64,000 nucleotides of DNA, from positions 4,458,501-4,522,500 of the forward strand of contig OX359193.1 of NCBI GenBank assembly GCA_947172415.1. Direction: 5' to 3'. How positions within the stretch are numbered: the stretch's first letter is position 1; each line of letters starts with the position of its first letter. Origin of the DNA: Chondrosia reniformis (lineage: Eukaryota; Porifera; Demospongiae; Chondrillida; Chondrillidae). The translations under genes were made by a program, and so were the position numbers. Below the pieces are notes generated by a model. The model worked only from the letters and a program-made list of their open reading frames with translations, ran no database searches and had not been told where the DNA came from. Shown piece by piece: positions 22,911 to 33,586 of the stretch.

Positions 22911-23432
22911 AAATACCCAATTAGCAATAAACAACATAGACAATATTCACTTAGCTTATGAATGGCAAAGCATTTTGCAAAATAACAATAGCAGATTGTT
23001 TTTGACCACCATGTGAATACCTACCTAATTCATCAATTTCTCTATCAATATTTTAAGATACTCAATATGTCTAAAGATCAATCTGTACCATTAAAGAGGC
23101 ATGATGCAGTGTTATTTATGCACTTGCTCAGATTTATAAGGCTTTTATATGTGCAGTTTTAATGTATTGACTATATATGTCACATACACGTATACTTGCA
23201 ACTTGCATACACATGGTTGCCTACAAACAAGCTACTGCATCTGGTAGGCCTTCCTCACTACATGTATCTTCTTTAACTCATTATTTACAGCTTTAATACA
23301 TGGGCCATCACCTCTTCTAAATTCAGAGAGGCGAGTGATAGCTTCCTACTATATTAAGTATAGAATTTGTTTATTATTGTTATACATATGATAATATCCT
23401 TCTTAAATAGTCCTTACAGCTTGTTTAGCCGA
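22911..23432. other. Probable intron and partial exon of gene X
   Basis: Mostly non-coding. The last ~40 bp before the target site read, on the minus strand, as the continuation of the gene X exon at 32254-32494 (SAKQAVRTI, then stop). Confidence 0.4.
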
Positions 23433-23437
23433 ATCCC

Positions 23438-23684
23438 TTATGGCGACAGATTAGTGTCACAATTAGAGGGTATATACATACCCATTAGAGGGTATATACA
23501 TAACAATTAGAGGGTAATATCCTTTCATTTGGGTGTATACACCTTTCATTTGGGTGTGTATATTTTAATTGGGTGAGTGCGTGTGAGCATTCTGTTTGGG
23601 TGTATAACATCGAGAATTAATCGCCCTCTGTGAAATCACACATGGGCCTGTAACACGTAACTTGTCACGTGAGCCTTTTCGATG
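23438..23684 (+). repeat. Left terminal inverted repeat of the 8.8-kb element
   Basis: Contains three copies of a (A/C)ATTAGAGGGTA(T/A)AT motif, two or three of CATTTGGGTGT, then AATTAATCGCCCTCTGTGAA and GGGCCTGTAACACGT, ending TTTTCGATGCA. It has one extra tandem unit in each motif array and a ~15-bp insertion relative to the right repeat. Confidence 0.88.
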
Positions 23685-24465
23685 CATGCACAGTCAATTC
23701 AAGTTCCTGTTTTATTTCTGCTAAAGACCTGCTTCATGCTCTTATGGTGTTGAAGTCACTTTCCTTTTTATTAGTAAGTTGAAGTGTCTATAGGCCGTCG
23801 ATTAAAGAGTGTTTCTGAAGATTTCAGCTCAGGTGCCACCTTATGATTGCTTATGTTAACGTCCATTTACTGTATTTAGAATCAGCAAGAAGCTTCAGCC
23901 ATTTTCTTGTATCTCTGAGGGCAGAGTTATTCCAACACAGGCTAAAAATAGGTTAATCCCATCCTAATGCGTGCTAATTTAGCTGCACGTTTTAGGAACA
24001 GCGCTTTATGAAGGCTATTTTAGCACTCGCCTCATGGTACAATTATGCAAGCTATTTTGATATTTCACTCGCATTTCCATGTCATTTCACGCTGTAGTAA
24101 TAAGGTATCTTTTGAAACAAATAGTTTGCCGTATGCTGTACGCATTAGGATGGGAAGTGTATACACTTCTCTGATCTAATCTTACGTATGAAAAAAATTT
24201 TTCACTTTTGATGATTATCTCTTTGTGATCTACACTTCCAGTTTTACCTGCAGCTCATTTTAATGTTGAACTCTTGGATATGCCAATATGTAAGGTCTAT
24301 TGTGGTGGACCTGACCGATCAGGATGAGTATACTTATGAGGCAATTCAAAACTATGTGTGGAGGATTGAAATGATATATTGAGATCTTTTGGCTAAGGAA
24401 TTAGCTAATGGACTAGAAGACTCGGAGAAAGAAGCACTAGAATACATAGCTCAAGCCCATTGTAG

Positions 24466-24695
24466 TGTAATAATGATGGGGACAAACAATTACTTCGAGA
24501 TGGCAGAGGATATAGCAAGCGTCCGACAACACCGCGATGAACAGCAATATGATTCAATCAAGGTACAGCTACAAGAACTCAAAAGGATTAACTAACACGA
24601 GGACACTCAAACACGTTACTTCCGTTCATATATAATTGAGTTCACAGGTAAGTGAGAACACATACACTAATCTGACAGTCAGGGGGCATACTACA
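24466..24695 (-). repeat. Gypsy 3' LTR
   Basis: A 230-bp direct repeat of 27525-27755. In element orientation it starts TGTAGTATGCCCCCTG and ends ...CATTATTACA. It abuts the polypurine tract on its high-coordinate side. Confidence 0.93.
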
Positions 24696-24733
24696 CACTT
24701 CCCCCCTAAATCCTACAAGTTCAACATGCATAG

Positions 24734-27505
24734 TTAAACGTGTCCATAACGTTCCACTGGCTTCACAGCTCTTCCACTTCGAGTAGTCACGCAAGGAGGA
24801 CAGGCCAGACGTGTGGTGGACGTGGCTTCTAGATCTGGTGGTTCAGCGTGCATCTCCTCGGTTTCTTCAGAGCTTGGAGGAGCTGCTCCAGCTGTAGAGG
24901 AATGAAGTGGCTGCTGTCGAGGGTCAGAAGGCGGTGCAGAAGGCAGCATTGAGGAAGCCCCTACATTATCCTCGTGGTGAAATAGGGGAGACGACCACTC
25001 AGCCTGTGGCTCCTGATTTTTGCTTTCCTCTGTGAGCAGGGGGCATACACGATTCATGTGCACTGCACGATTTTTGGATCCTAGGCGCAGCAATACTGTT
25101 GTGGGCCCTCTCAGGCCACTGACTGTCCAAGGACCTGTCCATCTTGGGTCCAGCTTTCCCCTGGTAGGGTTGTTCAGTAGCACCTTCTGCCCAACAAGGA
25201 GTCTTGAACTGTTTTCTCTGTCTTGGCCAGCTCGACCTTGACGATATGCTGATTCCACAATGTTTGCATCCACAATCTCTCTCAAATGAAGAAGCTTGCT
25301 CTTCAGGTTCATGCTGTAGTCTGAGGGTTCAGGAATCACAGTGCCAGGCACGTCTGGGATTTGTAGAGAAGGCGGATTAGATCCAAAGAGAACCTCGTAG
25401 GGTGACATTCCAGTCGAAGCATGTTTTGTTGTTCTGTACAGGAACAGGAGCAGCTGTAAGTGTTTCTCCCACTCCCCCTCCTTTTCAGTATAGGAACGCA
25501 GTAAGTTTAGGAGTGATCTGTTCATACGCTCCACTAGGCCATCTCCCATTGGGTGATAGGGGGTGGTGTGGGACTTTCTCACGCCAAACGCCTCACATAA
25601 ATCACCAAGGATTCGGCTTTCGAAATTTCACCCCTGATCCGAGTGGAGCTGTTGAGGAGGACCAACCAGGGAGAAGACGTTGTCTCTCAGTGTTTGTGCT
25701 ATCCTCTCCGCTTTCTGGTCTGGCATTGCCTGAGCGAAGGACCACTTTGAAAAGTAGTCTTGGGCCACCAACAAGTACTGGTTTCCTGTGGTGGACATGG
25801 GGACCTTGAGAATGTCGACAGCTACAAGTTCCCATGGTCGTCTGGCAATCACAGGTTGTAGAGGGGCCGGCTGGTTGTTTGGAGCCTTGGTGAGTTGACA
25901 ACGTACACAGAGCCAGCAATGATGGGCCACATCTCTTCCTAGTCCGACCCAGTAGGCAATCTGGCCATGGTCCTGTCAATGCCCTGGTGTCCAGACTCCT
26001 CATGAGACCTGCGCAGAAAGTCCGGCTGTTTAGATTTGGGGATAATGAGTAACAGGGAGTCTTCTGACAGGGTAGGTGACCTCACCCTGCGGTACAGGAC
26101 ATCATCATGCAGAATCAACTGGGACCATATTTGCTTGTAGCGCTTCAGGGGATATTGCCCCCACTCCCTTGTAGCAGGGGGTGTCTGGTGGCGTTCAAAC
26201 AGGTCTATAACCTTGATTAAAAGTGGATCCGACCTCTGGGCCTGACTGAATTCGTGCCTGTCCAGAGGGGAGCGCAGAGCCACCAGTCCAATGGGCATCC
26301 CAGAGAGTGCATCTGCATTTTGGTTGGTTGCTCCAGGCTTATAGACTATGTTAAACTGGTAGGCCCTGAGCTCAAGAGACCACCGCTCTAGACGTTGTGA
26401 TCGGGCATGGCTGGTTCTGGCGGACTCCAGCCATTCAAGTGGCTTGTGGTCTGTTTCCAGAGTGAAGTGTTCTCCGACCACATAATGACGTAATTTGCGG
26501 ACTGCCCAGACAATGGCAAGGCACTCCTTTTCTATTGTGGCATACTTCTTTTCCGCTGAAGAGAATGTTCGACTGGCATATTCCACCACTCTGCCACGTG
26601 AAGTTGAGAGAACTGCGCCCAGACCAACATCGGAGGCATCTGTGGTGAGAATGAACTTGTCAGTCTGTCTTGGGTAGTCAAGGACTGGGGGTGATATTTA
26701 GCGCCTGTTTCAAGGACTCAAAGACTTTTTGATGAGTGTCCTACCATGTAAAGGATACCTTGTTCTCAGTGAGACTGGTGAGTGGGGCAGCAAGATCAGC
26801 AAACTTGGGAATGAAACGCCTGTAGAAGTTGACAAGACCCAGGAAGGACCAGACTTCCTTAGTAGATGGGGGTATGGGCCACTTGGTAATTGCTTGTGAC
26901 TTTCCTGCTGCTGGGGTCACTCCACTGCCTGTATACTCAACCCCAGGTGAGTTACCTTGTTTCTGCCAAAGAAGCACTTCGAGCCGCGAAGTGTGAATCC
27001 AGCCTGGTGGAGTCTGCCAAGAACACGTCTGAGGTCTTTGATGTGAGACTCCATGCTATCCGAATAAACAATGCAGTCATCCACATAGTTTTCCACACAG
27101 TCCTTGCAGTCTTTCAAGACTCTGTCAAGTCCTCGTTGGCATGTCTGGGTGGCTCCTGTTAGCCCGTATGGCATTACAGTGAATTCCCAGAGTCCATATC
27201 CTCTCTTGATCACGAAGTCGCCTCCTGGAGAGTACGTCGCGGGCGCTCAGTCTGTCCTCATCTGTGTCCGGACTCAATCTCTCAAGGATAGCCGTCTTCA
27301 GACTATCGTAGGATTTCTTCTGCTCCTCGGACAAAGCGTCAAAGACGGCCCATGCTCAGCCACGCAAGAGGGTCGGCAGTCGCAGGAGTTTCTTTGCTGC
27401 GTTCCACTCATTAGCGGCAGCACAAACTTCGAATCGCTTGAACCACGACTTTGCATCGTTGTCTAGAAGGGGCTCCGGTAGTGCAAGGCCAACGTTGGAA
27501 GCCAT
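24734..27505 (-). pseudogene. Gypsy gag-pol remnant
   Basis: The gag start lies at 27505 (ASNVGLALPEPLLDND, KSWFKRFEVCAAANEW). A TGA at 27356-27358 interrupts it, and sense frame continues to ARDVLSRR near 27235, where a deletion fuses it to the middle of reverse transcriptase. RT keeps FTVMPYGLTGATQTCQRG and the catalytic YVDD, then FLGLVNFYRRFIPKFADLAA. RNase H shows YASRTFSSAEKKYATIEKE and TDHKPLEWL. Integrase has an HHCC-like zinc region (HEESGHQG, CWLCVRCQ), Asp in VAVDIL, Asp in LHSDQG followed by a TGA (25628-25630), and Glu in LVERMNR, with a tail to 24734. A frameshift lies near 25940. It cannot make functional proteins. Confidence 0.9.
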
Positions 27506-27523
27506 TCCCGGGTTTCGGCACCA
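27505..27523 (-). promoter_or_regulatory. Primer-binding site, tRNA-Phe type
   Basis: The plus strand here reads TTCCCGGGTTTCGGCACCA, which is the 3' end of animal tRNA-Phe including CCA. In element orientation it is the complementary PBS, beginning one base after the 5' LTR. The tRNA identity rests on my memory that metazoan tRNA-Phe begins GCCGAAA. Confidence 0.8.
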
Positions 27524-27524
27524 G

Positions 27525-27755
27525 TGTAATAATGATGGGGACAAACAATTACTTCAAGATAGGCAGAGGATATAGCAAGCGTCCGACAACACCGTGATGA
27601 ACAGCAATACGATTCAATCAAGGTACAGCTACAAGAACTCAAAAGGATTAACTAACACGAGGACACTCAAACACGTTACTTCCGTTCATATATAATTGAG
27701 TTCACAGGTAAGTGAGAACACATACACTAATCTGACAGTCAGGGGGCATACTACA
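27525..27755 (-). repeat. Gypsy 5' LTR
   Basis: A 231-bp direct repeat of 24466-24695 with TG...CA-type ends in element orientation. One extra base and about four substitutions separate the pair. Confidence 0.93.
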
Positions 27756-29515
27756 GTAGCATTAACAATTGCGCAGGTTCTGCACTTTCTCAAAATGACT
27801 TTTATACTCCTTCTCAAGCACAGCTATTGTATACTGGTGCTGTTGGATGGCCTTCGTTCGATATACCACATAGCCAATTGCTAAACCTGATAGAGTGGAG
27901 ATTTTCAGTTCCACGAATTGCCCAACTTATGGCTGTATCAGTTAGCACCATCAGACGCTCTATATCTAGATACAGCCTATCTAATCGAGCTACTTATTCA
28001 TCAATTAGTGATGAAGAATTAGATCATTTAGTAGCAACTGCACAGCAACAGTTTCCAAACAAGGGAAATAGGCAAATGTATGGTCGCTTGATAAGCCAGG
28101 GCATAAGGGTTCCTTTCCTCCGTGTGCAACAATCACAGAGAAGACTTTATCCAGAGGGTTCTATGATGCGAAGACTGCAACACATTGGAAGGAGGTGTTA
28201 CTCTGTTCTTGGACCCCAGCACCTTTGGCATGTTCATGGTCATCATAAACTCATCAGGTTTGACTATATGATTCAGGCTTTAATATGAGTTTATATAGTT
28301 TACGTGCATCATATACACTGGGATATAGGTGGGAGTGTTCTCCCATGGTATATATGTTAATTATTTTTTATTTATAACAGATCATCCACAGTGATGCAGC
28401 TCTTTTCTGAAGCAGTTAATATGTATGGTCTGCCAAGTAGGGTTAGAGCTGACAGAGGGGGCGAGAACATCCAAGTTGCTGACTTTATGATTTCACAACG
28501 TGGATGTAACAGAGGAAGTTTTATTTGTGGTCGAAGTGTTCACAATCAACGCATTGAGCGGCTATGGCGTGATGTGTTCAATTCCTGCCTAGTGCTATAC
28601 TATAGCTTGTTCAAATACATGGAAAATATCGGCATAATATACATTGACAATGACCTACACATTTTTTGCCTCCACTTTGTCTACTTGCCTAGGATAAACA
28701 GCAGTTTAATCCAATTTGAAACTACATGGAATGATCATCCACTGTCATCAGTTGGTCAGTTGAGTCCAAATCAATTATGGATGTCTGGATCCCATCCCAA
28801 TGACACTTGTACTGATGTAAGTATCTTAGTAGATTAATATTTTGTATGAACATATATATGTAAAATTCTGTTCTGTATCCAAATGAATTACCATTTTTTG
28901 GTATTGACTGGGATGGACCACTACCTAACTGTGATGATGATACTGTTGATGTGGATCCACCCAGGGTACCATTGACTCATGAAGACTACCAAGAACTGTC
29001 TCAAACTATCAATCCTCTTGAACATACTTCTGAATACGGCATTGAACTTTATGTAGAAACTCTTCAGTTTGTTCTGGACAAATTTGTTTCTGATTAATGA
29101 TTTATACATTTAAAAAAGGGTTCACACATCTATTTTGTAACTTATATATACTACATAGTAATTAATGTCTGTCTGTTTGCTATATAAATTATATATATAA
29201 CCTTGTCATTCAAAGGACAAGTTCATACATTACACATTTATTAAACACTGTTAAATATTTGGGGTGAGGCAAATTATAAGCGTATATCAAAATTTGCAAA
29301 ACTCTTTGGATATGTTTAATGGATGTCTGTGAATGCTGAGACCAAGTTTCAGCTTCCTATCCGTCCATTTGAAGGAGTTGCAGCACATATAATAAATTCA
29401 GGTATACCAACTTAATGTATGGTGAGAGATATATACTACCCAAGTTACAAAATACTATAGCAATATAATTAATGTAATATATTATATATATAATGTAATT
29501 GTACAGGCATACATG

Positions 29516-29544
29516 CTGAAGAGGACCTAGCTACGGGTCGAAAC
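29516..29544 (+). ncRNA. Hammerhead-ribozyme-like core
   Basis: CTGAAGA (29516-29522), then a hairpin pairing GGACC with GGGTC, then GAAAC (29540-29544). This is the conserved CUGANGA - stem II - GAAA order. The sequence after it (ACGTTTACTTC, then TGTTGCTGATTGCTCCTATA, CCTTTATTC) resembles the tail of repeat family R2. Stems I and III were not verified, so activity is unknown. Confidence 0.45.
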
Positions 29545-29924
29545 GTTTACTTCAAATCAATTTGTTGCTGATTGCTCCTATAAACCTTTATTCATATAAA
29601 TATATATACATTTACCTGGATGTTCATTTATATACAATGATGGGCATGTAACTTGGGTATACCTTGCATGCCATGGACATCGATCGTTAGGGTTAGGGTA
29701 GGATTTAGTGTTACCCCTAACCATATATATATACATATATACCTTATGGTGCTTATACATTTTTTTGAGACATGCTTACACACATATACATTAACTATAA
29801 TTTCAATTGAATTTATAAATTATTACAATTACAATTACAAAGAATAACATAAAATCACTGTTTAATTAATCTGCAGAAATCAAACAATGCATACAGCTGG
29901 TACTAAGTAGTACCAAAGCCATCC

Positions 29925-30014
29925 TACCAATTAGCCATTCATCATATGAATCATTCAAGTACTGCATGGCTATGCAGTACTTGAATGATTCATATGATGA
30001 ATGACTAATTGGTA
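29925..30014. repeat. Near-perfect 43-bp palindrome inside HECT C terminus
   Basis: Arms 29925-29967 and 29972-30014, with a 4-nt loop (GGCT) and one mismatch in 43. In the HECT frame it turns SYESFKYC... into its mirror-strand translation, so the normal C-terminal tail has been overwritten by an inverted copy of adjacent sequence. Confidence 0.95.
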
Positions 30015-31399
30015 AGGTCAGTCTCAGTGAGCAAGTACTTGCCAAGGCCAATAATCCATCACAAAAATGAAGCTCTGGTTCAGAAGTAAATCCAAGAGGG
30101 GGTACTTTATCTGTACCCATAAAGAATTGAAGTACATCCCCCATCTTGACAGGTTTTCTGTCTTCTGTTTGTACATTTCCATCTAAAATGAAACAAAACC
30201 TGGCAACTTAAAAATTACATATACTGAAATATAAACCTTCACACTCATCTAAAAAGTCCATGAAGTAGATGAATACTGCTTCTTCCTTCATTTTCTCATC
30301 AGGTTTGGCATTTCTAGTAAACTTCACTTCCAACAAGGATTTAATATACCCTATAAAATATAGAATGCAATAGTACTTATATATATATAATAAGTTGATT
30401 AATGAACAAATATACCTTTGTTGACATCAGCGCTTTCTTTAGCTGTAAAAAGTGGTTCCATGATGGTGGGGAATTCTCCAATTTTCATCTAGAATCCCCA
30501 ATGTCTTCAGGCCATCACAAAATTGGTCCAATTCTGGTTTGATTTTGGTCAAAGTGTGGTAATCACGGATAGCCTGCTGTACCTGGGGCTTTTCTTCAAT
30601 GGTCATAATGCACAAAGGCCTTTAGAATCCTTTCTCTAAAAGAAGGGCTAAATTTCCTTCATCTTCAAAAAGTAGCTCCAATGAAGAATTTGTTTCAGCT
30701 CCCTGAATCTAAAAAAATAAGTATATATATGAGTTAATTCAAAGCTAATAATCAGTACTGTATATAAATGTACCTGCTTTAATATTTCCTTCACAAACGG
30801 ATCAGGGATGTCATCATCAGGGATATCTAGCCTCAGGTACTCTCCAGTCACTATATACTGATATGCTACAGGCAGCAAGACTGGAAACCCATTACCCCCT
30901 TGGATAATTGACTTGGTAATCAACATTCCAATGTATCTGAATTCTTCCTTCTATAGACATATCAATTATATATGTACGTATATGTATATGAATGGATAAC
31001 AATTAAGGTATATTATATATGCATGCTACATTAGATAAATTACATGCTAGCTCTCTTGCAAAGCTGAAACATTTTTAAGAAAGAAACATTCTCCTGGCTC
31101 TCCCAATACAGAAGGAAATTACACAAGATCCTTTACAAATAGGCGCCAAAATTCTCTACTGAGCCCTCCTATGTAAATTCCCTGTTTCCCAACAAAGTGT
31201 ACCTAAATTGGAATATTGTACGTGCAAGCCTGATATCAAATATCAAACATTCATATACTAATCATATACCTTTAACAGTTTTGTAGGATCAAATCTTGGC
31301 TTTTGTGCTTCCCTTAAACCATCCTTTACCACCATTGATCTTCGTATGTCAATACTGTTGCGGTGAGCCTCAAGCCGAACAAGCAAAAACCGAAGTTCA

Positions 31400-31600
31400 T
31401 ATTAAACAAGTATTTTGAGTTAAAAAACTCGTGCCCCCGCGCTCGAATTACTTGGTCACTTTGTTGGACTTATATTTAGTTGTAATCTTAATGATTCTGA
31501 ATGTTTACGTGTCCACAAAATTAGAATGAACAATTACCAAAAGCTTCTCAAATGCCGCCATTTGCACTTGCATATAAAATAAGTGCTTATTCAATCTACT
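31400..31600 (+). repeat. Dispersed repeat family R1, diverged copy in HECT intron
   Basis: Shares the order AAAAACTCGTG..CC..CCGC, TAATCTTAATGATT, GTGTCC, AAAAGCTTCTCAAATGCCGC, CATTTGC with the copies at 17756 and 44230, at clearly lower identity. It lies between HECT exons 1 and 2, so the element lengthened an intron. Confidence 0.6.
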
Positions 31601-32061
31601 GTAATATATTATGTACGTATGTGTCTACGCCTGAACTTACTATTTCTTGTGTCACTAACTCTATCTAGCTGGGCCATAGCCCTCCGCAAAAACTCCCTCG
31701 TTGCTTGTACTTCTTTAGAATCCATTATACTAAAACAAAAAAGTGTAAGAATCGCTTCGCACTGCGACAGTTAGAGTGAATAAATGTTGATAAACTAACT
31801 ATATTCTCGATGCAAACTTACATTTCACTGAAAGAAAACTTATCTTCACCGAAGTAATAACTAATAACAATAGAGAAAGCAAAAATCCATACGACATAGA
31901 GAACCAAACAATCTACCAGAAAACTAGTGTCTGTATATAGACTGCGCATGCGCAGGTTTTCTCAACAGAGCATGCTCGGGACAATGTGCTACGGGACAAC
32001 TTAAAATCAATTAAAATTATAATACACTTCTATAGCGCTATTTCGTCAGCTGGAGTCCTTG

Positions 32062-32253
32062 CATCGAAAATGGTCACGTGTTACAGGCCCATGTGCGATT
32101 TCACAGAGGGCGATTAATTCTCCATGTTATACACCCAAACAGAATGCTCACAAGCGCTCACCCAATTAAAAAATACACACCCAAATGAAAGGAAAATACC
32201 CTCTAATTGTTATGTATATACCCTCTAATTGTGACACTACTCTGCCGCCATAA
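32062..32253 (-). repeat. Right terminal inverted repeat of the 8.8-kb element
   Basis: Inverted counterpart of 23438-23684. It has two AATTAGAGGGTA motifs instead of three and fewer CATTTGGGTGT motifs. The outer end CGCCATAA abuts ATCCC. Confidence 0.88.
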
Positions 32254-32760
32254 ATCCCATGCCTATTTTCCCAATTGTTGTACCTCTTGCATATCCTCAA
32301 TTGAGGTGTCTTGTAGTGCCAACCACATTAGTGTATCATCAAACTGCTTAGCATTCATCTCATGGAAAAGTGCATTTTCTCGCATTTCACAAACAGAACC
32401 GGCATCACAATTACAGAATATCCGATCTGTGGCAAGCATCCTTGAATTCCTTGAACAGTTTGCTAGGCTGACATGAAGAGCAGGAATGGCAACCTATATG
32501 CCGAGAAATTTATACTGGTTAGAACTTTCACACCAATTAATTCAAGGTATTTATGTACTTAAAAATATATATTGATCCTAACCTGATATAGTGGAATGTC
32601 AAAAAAGTGTTGTTCTATTACAATGTTGCAAAATTTTGCTTAAGGCAGTTTCCTACCAGCTTCAGTAAACTTCTTATAATCTTCATCTAAAGATGCCAGA
32701 GATCTAGTAGGAAACTGCCACACTGCTTGTTCCTCAGATGGCTGTTGCATAGACTTAGCG
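32254..32760 (-). pseudogene. Gene X, central exons, split by the 8.8-kb element
   Basis: Upstream exon (about 32760-32585): MQQPSEEQAVWQFPTRSLAS, then DEDYKKFTEAG, one stop, AKFCNIVIEQHFFDIPLYQ. After an ATAG acceptor at 32495 the next exon reads VAIPALHVSLANCSRNSRM, FCNCDAGSVCEMRENALFHE and a stop near the target site. If the inserted element and one ATCCC copy are removed, the frame runs on into the short piece below 23437 (AWD then SAKQAVRTI). The 'W-FPTRSLASL ... LFDIPL-QV-IP-LH-SLG' style matches the family whose C terminus is at 22640-22910. Function unknown. Confidence 0.5.
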
Positions 32761-33586
32761 TCTACATTGCACCACAATCAGCAGTGACGAACTATATGGT
32801 GGAAAGTGTTTTGCTTGTTTCATGTGATTATATAGCATGTACAGTGTATACCTGGAGCACCTGAAATACCATATAGGTAAGCTAAGAACTGGTAGTCACC
32901 ATACACAACAAAAGAATGAAAAATAAAAAAGTACTATATACTAATTGTATACATAAATGTCTATCTGATCAATTTATTTGTAATAGTAGCTAAACTACCA
33001 TTTTTTGATTGAACATGTTTGCAATAAGCAAATTTCATAGTATCTGGAGAGATTTTAATTTCAATTCATTAATGACCAGGGATTCAAAAGGAGTTCTCAT
33101 TTATTTTAGCCTCTAAGAGAGAAGATACAAATCAGTAAACCATTAACTGTTAATTATCATAGTAGGAATTACTTGAATGCATGGAATTCATAAGTGAGCA
33201 AAGGAGCATGTTGACATCACATATTCTCCAAATTAGAAGATGGTGTCCTAAAGGGTACAAAAGAAATCAACTTCTTTTAGAAAACCTTCAAACCAAACAT
33301 TATTTCTTCCCTAGTTTTAATAACTGAGTGATGATTTGCACCTTACATGTGTCTGTACACATTTTTGTGTCCCTTATGAAAGAAGAAAACCTATTTGCTG
33401 TTGATTTTTAAGGTGATTATATATTAGCCATAATTGGGCCACCATGTTTTTCATGCCATACCTACTTAGGGAGTATTGTACTACCTGACATAATCCTAGC
33501 TAGTTATAACCTTAGCATGCATGTTATTACTTGGTGCATGAATGATTAAACTCCATGTTTCAGTTTGAATTTTTGAGATCTGATCA
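32761..33586. other. Non-coding region, probable gene X intron
   Basis: About 800 bp of AT-rich sequence, no frame with a recognisable motif. Confidence 0.35.

Larger units (their letters stand above)
24466..27755 (-). mobile_element. Ty3/gypsy LTR retrotransposon, internally deleted
   Basis: A 3290-bp element with two ~230-bp LTRs that are about 98% alike by eye (four substitutions and one extra base), so the insertion is fairly young. GTAG lies on both sides (24462-24465 and 27756-27759), a 4-bp target duplication. The order on the minus strand is LTR, PBS, gag start, RT C-terminal half, RNase H, integrase, a G-rich polypurine tract (complement of CACTTCCCCCCTAAA at 24695-24709), LTR. The end of gag, protease and the first half of RT are missing. 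It interrupts the rve transposase frame. Confidence 0.93.
24277..29097 (+). pseudogene. Integrase-core (rve) transposase, interrupted by gypsy element
   Basis: The reading frame runs from about 24277 (VVDLTDQDEYTYEAIQNYVW) with a TGA at 24380-24382, to 24465. It is broken by the 3.3-kb gypsy insertion and resumes in the same frame after 27759 (NCAGSALSQNDFYTPSQA). An HTH region follows (RIAQLMAVSVSTIRRSISRY), then GPQHLWHVHGHHKLIR, where the first catalytic Asp of the usual WHxDGxHKLIR is His. After a gap with a probable intron (acceptor ...TTATAACAG before 28381) comes [11 protein letters not shown] (second Asp) and [13 protein letters not shown] (catalytic Glu), then [13 protein letters not shown] and a last exon (about 28890-29097) ending DKFVSD. 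About 20 residues between the first and second catalytic blocks are missing. Dead by several lesions. Confidence 0.8.
29866..31725 (-). pseudogene. HECT-domain E3 ubiquitin ligase carried by the TIR element
   Basis: A multi-exon minus-strand gene. Exon 1: M at 31725, DSKEVQATREFLRRAMAQLD, donor GTAAGT at 31640. Exon 2 (about 31390-31270) is Arg-rich and ends LREAQKPRFDPTKLLK. Exon 3 (about 31205-31080) opens the HECT fold: VHFVGKQGIYIGGLSREFWR, with a stop soon after (KDLV*). Next (30926-30770): SIIQGGNGFPVLLPVAYQYI. Further exons follow (about 30720-30480 and 30355-30265). The last (30144-29866) is VLQFFMGTDKVPPLGF and LALASTCSLRLTLP, containing the catalytic Cys of the HECT C-lobe. HECT ligases pass ubiquitin to substrates through that Cys. 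The family resembles G2E3-type HECT proteins. The start-proximal stop and an altered C-terminal tail suggest decay. Confidence 0.7.
23438..32253 (+). mobile_element. 8.8-kb TIR transposon with rve transposase and HECT ligase gene
   Basis: The left end starts TTATGGCGACAGATTAG and the right end finishes CTGCCGCCATAA. ATCCC lies on both sides (23433-23437; 32254-32258) as a 5-bp target duplication. The inverted termini are homologous for about 190 bp on the right and 247 bp on the left and contain short internal tandem repeats. The contents are an integrase-core transposase gene (plus) and a HECT E3 gene (minus), tail to tail, plus a nested gypsy element and small repeats. Without the gypsy insertion the element is about 5.5 kb. 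The superfamily is uncertain: IS3EU- or Ginger-like classes are candidates because of the rve domain. The element itself lies inside a gene X exon. Confidence 0.8.

Noticed and set aside
29687-29705. Telomere-like GTTAGGGTTAGGGTAGG
   Set aside because: Only about two and a half units, isolated, with no neighbouring arrays; chance or a relic is enough to explain it.
23433-32258. Six-base target duplication that would fit my recollection of IS3EU
   Set aside because: With TIRs starting TTATGGCG only five bases (ATCCC) match; shifting the TIR start does not give a six-base match, so I leave the superfamily open.
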